From Pseudomonadota bacterium (lineage in GTDB: Bacteria > Pseudomonadota > Gammaproteobacteria > Steroidobacterales > Steroidobacteraceae), in contig JAKBCG010000011.1 of assembly GCA_021808035.1 (NCBI GenBank), positions 1 through 17,843 on the forward strand: a DNA stretch of 17,843 bases, read 5' to 3'. Position numbers and translations under genes: made by a program. Shown here piece after piece: positions 15,099-17,843 of the stretch; position 1 is the first letter of the stretch, and each line of letters opens with the position of its first letter. Under the pieces are notes generated by a model. The model was not told the origin of the DNA and ran no database searches. It worked only from the letters and a program-made list of their open reading frames with translations.

Positions 15099-15632
15099 AT
15101 GGCGATTCGCGACGTTTTGAGAATGGGCGATCCTCGGCTCCTGGCCGTTGCCGCCCCGGTCGAGGCATTCGGCACCCCCTCGCTCGAGGCGCTGGTCGCC
15201 GACCTGTGGGACACGATGCACCACCTCGACGGGGCTGGTCTCGCTGCACCGCAAATCGGTGTCGGTCTGCGCGTCGTGGTCTTCGCGGTCGAGCGCAACC
15301 CGCGCTATCCCGACGCCGAATCGGTGCCTGCGACGGTACTGATCAACCCGGTGCTGACCCCGATCGGCGAGGAGCAGGAGGACGGCTGGGAAGGATGCCT
15401 GTCGGTCCCGGGATTGCGCGGCCTCGTGCCGCGGTATCGCCGACTCCGGTACGTCGGCTTCGCCGCCGACGGATCCCGGATCGATCGTACGGCCGACGGC
15501 TTCCATGCGCGCGTCGTCCAGCACGAAACCGATCACCTCGACGGCATCCTGTACCCCCGCCGCATCCGCGATTTGACCCGGTTCGGATTCACGGACGCGT
15601 TGTTCCCCGGCGAATCCCTCGCCGACGATTGA
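15099..15632 (+). CDS. def: Peptide deformylase
   Basis: The 177-residue enzyme removes the N-formyl group from new proteins. All three motifs are intact: GAGLAAPQIG at 45-54, EGCLS at 98-102 with metal ligand Cys100, and QHETDH at 141-146 with ligands His142 and His146 and catalytic Glu143. Length is typical. It is divergent from miaB and converges on ssb with 13 bases between; the common partner fmt is not next to it within this window. The C-terminal tail (RIRDLTRFGFTDALFPGE) is like that of proteobacterial deformylases of the group often found as a second copy, so another def may exist elsewhere in the genome, which is an inference. Confidence 0.96.
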   Translation: MAIRDVLRMGDPRLLAVAAPVEAFGTPSLEALVADLWDTMHHLDGAGLAAPQIGVGLRVVVFAVERNPRYPDAESVPATVLINPVLTPIGEEQEDGWEGCLSVPGLRGLVPRYRRLRYVGFAADGSRIDRTADGFHARVVQHETDHLDGILYPRRIRDLTRFGFTDALFPGESLADD

Positions 15633-15645
15633 GCGGACGAACGCG

Positions 15646-16098
15646 CTAGAACGGGATGTCGTCGTCGAAGTCCTCTTTCCCGGCGACCGGGGCCGGTGAC
15701 TGGTCGAACTCGTCGCGCGCCGGCGCGCCCGCCGATCCGCGCTCGCCCGCGCCGCCGCCACCGCGCCCGCCCAACATTTGCATGTTGTCGGCGACGATCT
15801 CGGTCGTGTAGCGGTCGTTTCCTTGTTTGTCCTGCCACTTGCGGGTACGCAGGCGGCCTTCGACGAACACCTGCGAACCCTTGCGCAGGTATTCGGCGGC
15901 GATCTCCGCGAGCCGGCCGAAGAAGGCGACGTTGTGCCACTCGGTCCGCTCCTGCTGGGCGCCGGTCGCCTTGTCCTTCCAGGATTCGCTGGTCGCGATC
16001 CGCACGTTCGTGACCGTCATGCCGCTCGGCATCGAGCGGGTCTCGGGATCCGCGCCGAGGTTGCCGATCAGGATCACTTTGTTGATTCCGCGTGCCAT
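15646..16098 (-). CDS. ssb: Single-stranded DNA-binding protein
   Basis: The 150-residue protein has an N-terminal OB fold (about 4-110) starting MARGINKVILIGNLG. The DNA-stacking residues Trp40, Trp54, Phe60 and Trp88 sit at the same numbers as in E. coli SSB. A short Gly-rich, disordered linker (about 111-141) leads to the acidic tip DFDDDIPF that recruits DNA repair and replication partners. The linker is shorter than in E. coli. The ATG at 16098 has a GGAG six bases upstream. The gene is divergent from uvrA, the common arrangement in gammaproteobacteria, and its stop is 13 bases from the def stop. Confidence 0.97.
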   Translation of the reverse strand: MARGINKVILIGNLGADPETRSMPSGMTVTNVRIATSESWKDKATGAQQERTEWHNVAFFGRLAEIAAEYLRKGSQVFVEGRLRTRKWQDKQGNDRYTTEIVADNMQMLGGRGGGGAGERGSAGAPARDEFDQSPAPVAGKEDFDDDIPF

Positions 16099-16128
16099 CG
16101 CTAGCTCCGGTTGGTGGGCGCCGGCGCG

Positions 16129-16134
16129 ATTGTA
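16129..16134 (-). promoter_or_regulatory. Candidate -10 box of ssb
   Basis: TACAAT on the minus strand matches five of six consensus positions and lies 30 bases before the ssb start, which gives a leader of about 24 bases. The -35 region is G/C-rich and poorly matched. No CTGT-N8-ACAG LexA box is seen in the ssb-uvrA gap (16099-16175). Confidence 0.35.
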
Positions 16135-16159
16135 CACCGCCGATGGGTCCACGGCGGGG

Positions 16160-16165
16160 TATGAT
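16160..16165 (+). promoter_or_regulatory. Candidate -10 box of uvrA
   Basis: TATGAT on the plus strand matches five of six consensus positions. It is only ten bases before the uvrA ATG at 16176, so if used it would yield an almost leaderless message. No good -35 hexamer is found at normal spacing. Confidence 0.35.
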
Positions 16166-16175
16166 ATCGGGTCCG

Positions 16176-17843
16176 ATGCACGAGATATGCATCCGGGGCG
16201 CCCGGACCCACAACCTCAAGAACATCGACCTCGACCTGCCTCGGGGCCGGCTGATCGTGCTGACCGGGCCCTCCGGATCGGGCAAATCCTCGCTCGCATT
16301 CGACACGATCTACGCGGAAGGGCAGCGCCGCTACGTCGAGTCATTGTCGAGCTATGCGCGGCAGTTCCTCTCGATGATGGAGAAGCCCGACGTCGACTCG
16401 ATCGACGGGCTGTCGCCCGCGATCGCGATCGAGCAGAAGTCGACCTCGCACAATCCCCGTTCGACGGTCGGGACCGTCACCGAGATCTACGATTACCTGC
16501 GGCTCCTGTATGCGCGCGCCGGTACGCCGCGCTGTCCCGACCACGGGATCGACCTCTGCGCCCAGACCGTGAGTCAGATGGTGGACGCGGTGCTCGCGAT
16601 TGCGCCCGGCACGTCCCTGCTGCTGCTCGCGCCCGCGGTCGCCGCCCGCAAGGGCGAACACGCCGGGGTGATCGAGGAGTTGCAAGCGGCCGGCTTCCTG
16701 CGCGCGCGGATCGACGGCACGATCGTCGAACTCGACGCGGTGCCGAAGCTCGATCCGCGGCGCAAGCACGACGTCGAGGCGATCGTCGACCGGTTCAGGG
16801 TCCGCGCGGACCTCGCGCAGCGACTCGCCGAGTCCTTCGAGACCGCGCTGCGCATCGGCGGGGGGCTTGCGAGGATCGCATTCGCCGCCGAGCCCGGGCG
16901 CGCCGAGATCGTGTTCTCGGACCGGTTCGCGTGCCCGGTATGCGGCTACGCGCTCAGCGAGCTCGAACCGCGCTTGTTTTCGTTCAACAGTCCCGTGGGC
17001 GCCTGTCCGGGCTGTGACGGCCTTGGAACCCAGGCGTTCTTCGATCCAGCGAAGATCATCGCGAATCCGCGCCTGTCACTCGCCGCCGGCGCGGTCCGCG
17101 GCTGGGACCGGCACAACACCCATTATTTCCAGATGATCCAATCGCTCGCGCGTCACGCCCATTTCGACGTCGAGGCGCCGTTCGCCTCCTTGAGCGGCGC
17201 GATTCAGGAGCTGCTGCTCCACGGCAGCGGCGAGGAGCAGATCGAGTTCAAGTACCTCGACGGTCACGGCGGCGCGGTGCGGCGCCGTCATGCCTTCGAG
17301 GGGATCGTGCACAACCTCGAGCGGCGTTATGCGCAGACCGAGTCGGCCGCGGTGCGCGAGGAACTCTCGCGATATCGATCCACCCGCGCCTGCCCGCAAT
17401 GCCGCGGGACGCGGCTGAACCGCGCGGCACGACACGTGTTCTTCGCGACCCTCAGCCTGCCGCAGATCGCCGCGCTCTCGGTCGACGAGGCCCGCCGGTT
17501 CTTCGAGACGGTCGCGATCGGTGGTTGGCGCGGCGAGATCGCCGCGAAGATCATCAAGGAGATCGGCGACCGGCTCGCGTTCCTCGCGAACGTCGGGCTC
17601 GGCTATCTGACGCTCGAGCGCAGCGCGGACACCCTGTCCGGAGGGGAAGCGCAACGCATCCGGCTCGCGAGCCAGATCGGCTCCGGACTCGTCGGGGTGA
17701 TGTACATCCTCGACGAGCCCTCGATCGGTCTGCACCAGCGCGACAACCAGCGTTTGCTCGACACGCTCGCCAGGCTCCGCGATCTCGGCAACACGGTGAT
17801 CGTCGTGGAACACGACGAGGACGCGATCCGCCAGGCGGACCAA
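16176..17843 (+). CDS. uvrA: Excinuclease ABC subunit A (C-terminal part beyond window)
   Basis: The 556 residues present are about 60 percent of a normal UvrA, the damage-recognition ATPase of nucleotide excision repair. Seen are the first Walker A motif GPSGSGKSS at 31-39, the UvrB-interaction region (EQKSTSHNPRSTVGT at 86-100), the first zinc module with Cys253, Cys256, Cys277 and Cys280, a second CPQC pair at 406/409, the ABC signature LSGGEAQR at 487-494 and the Walker B block YILDEPSIGLH at 510-520. The gene leaves the window in frame after an intact signature region. The ATG at 16176 is preferred; an in-frame ATG at 16161 adds five residues but falls inside the -10-like TATGAT. Neither start has a convincing Shine-Dalgarno. 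It is divergent from ssb. Confidence 0.97.
   Translation, partial: MHEICIRGARTHNLKNIDLDLPRGRLIVLTGPSGSGKSSLAFDTIYAEGQRRYVESLSSYARQFLSMMEKPDVDSIDGLSPAIAIEQKSTSHNPRSTVGTVTEIYDYLRLLYARAGTPRCPDHGIDLCAQTVSQMVDAVLAIAPGTSLLLLAPAVAARKGEHAGVIEELQAAGFLRARIDGTIVELDAVPKLDPRRKHDVEAIVDRFRVRADLAQRLAESFETALRIGGGLARIAFAAEPGRAEIVFSDRFACPVCGYALSELEPRLFSFNSPVGACPGCDGLGTQAFFDPAKIIANPRLSLAAGAVRGWDRHNTHYFQMIQSLARHAHFDVEAPFASLSGAIQELLLHGSGEEQIEFKYLDGHGGAVRRRHAFEGIVHNLERRYAQTESAAVREELSRYRSTRACPQCRGTRLNRAARHVFFATLSLPQIAALSVDEARRFFETVAIGGWRGEIAAKIIKEIGDRLAFLANVGLGYLTLERSADTLSGGEAQRIRLASQIGSGLVGVMYILDEPSIGLHQRDNQRLLDTLARLRDLGNTVIVVEHDEDAIRQADQ

Noticed and set aside
13048..15120. 690-codon plus-strand open frame opposite miaB and phoH
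   Set aside because: It is a shadow of two well-supported genes, with an Arg/Ala-rich and low-complexity product.
15061..15249. Upstream extension of miaB by 63 codons
   Set aside because: It would overlap the def coding region and adds a low-complexity Arg/Pro-rich tail absent from MiaB; the family start is at 15060.
1..17843. Mobile element, CRISPR array, defence island, tRNA or riboswitch
   Set aside because: No transposase or integrase gene, no regularly spaced repeats, no tRNA-like cloverleaf and no gap long enough for a riboswitch was seen; base composition looks even along the window.

Overview
This is a high-GC chromosomal window of ordinary bacterial gene content. The gene order miaB-phoH-ybeY-corC-leuS-lptE, an ssb that divides from uvrA, and the lipoprotein LptE point to a Gram-negative proteobacterium of the beta or gamma class. 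I cannot place it more closely from sequence alone. There is no rRNA, tRNA, CRISPR array, insertion sequence, phage gene or other sign of a mobile region, and genes are packed tightly: no stretch above about 130 bases lacks a gene.

Layout, left to right. (1) 1-732, minus strand: a thioredoxin/TPR protein of the CnoX (YbbN) type, cut off at the left edge. (2) 861-3929, plus strand: a four-gene run of a small DUF2905 membrane protein, a secreted DUF3617 protein, a ChrR-like two-cupin protein and a fatty-acyl-CoA ligase. The last two overlap by ATGA. (3) 3926-5029, minus strand: an exported PF04185-type phosphoesterase whose stop codon shares a CTAG with the ligase stop. (4) 5125-6788: an Lrp/AsnC regulator divergent from a saccharopine/lysine dehydrogenase-family enzyme, with a perfect inverted repeat in the promoter region between them. 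(5) 6809-15060, minus strand: a long head-to-tail cluster read in the order miaB, phoH, ybeY, corC, leuS, lptE, a HExxH protein and an alpha/beta hydrolase. The junctions are overlapping or very short. (6) 15099-15632, plus strand: peptide deformylase, divergent from miaB. (7) 15646-16098, minus strand: ssb. (8) 16176 to the right edge, plus strand: uvrA, partial, divergent from ssb.

The large minus-strand cluster combines tRNA modification (MiaB), RNA maturation (PhoH with YbeY), a CBS-domain transport-related protein (CorC), leucyl-tRNA synthesis and lipopolysaccharide export (LptE). Two points differ from the common arrangement as I know it: lnt is not between corC and leuS, and the gene after lptE is not holA but a small predicted metallopeptidase followed by an esterase-like hydrolase. 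Deformylase, SSB and UvrA are core housekeeping functions. The left third (regions 2-4) is accessory metabolism: acyl-CoA activation, lysine-type amino acid oxidation and an exported phosphoesterase.

I found no convincing new multi-gene system. The best candidates for a second look are the operator-like palindrome between the Lrp gene and the dehydrogenase, the HExxH protein behind lptE, the hairpin upstream of the DUF2905 gene, and the very short leaders predicted for uvrA and def.
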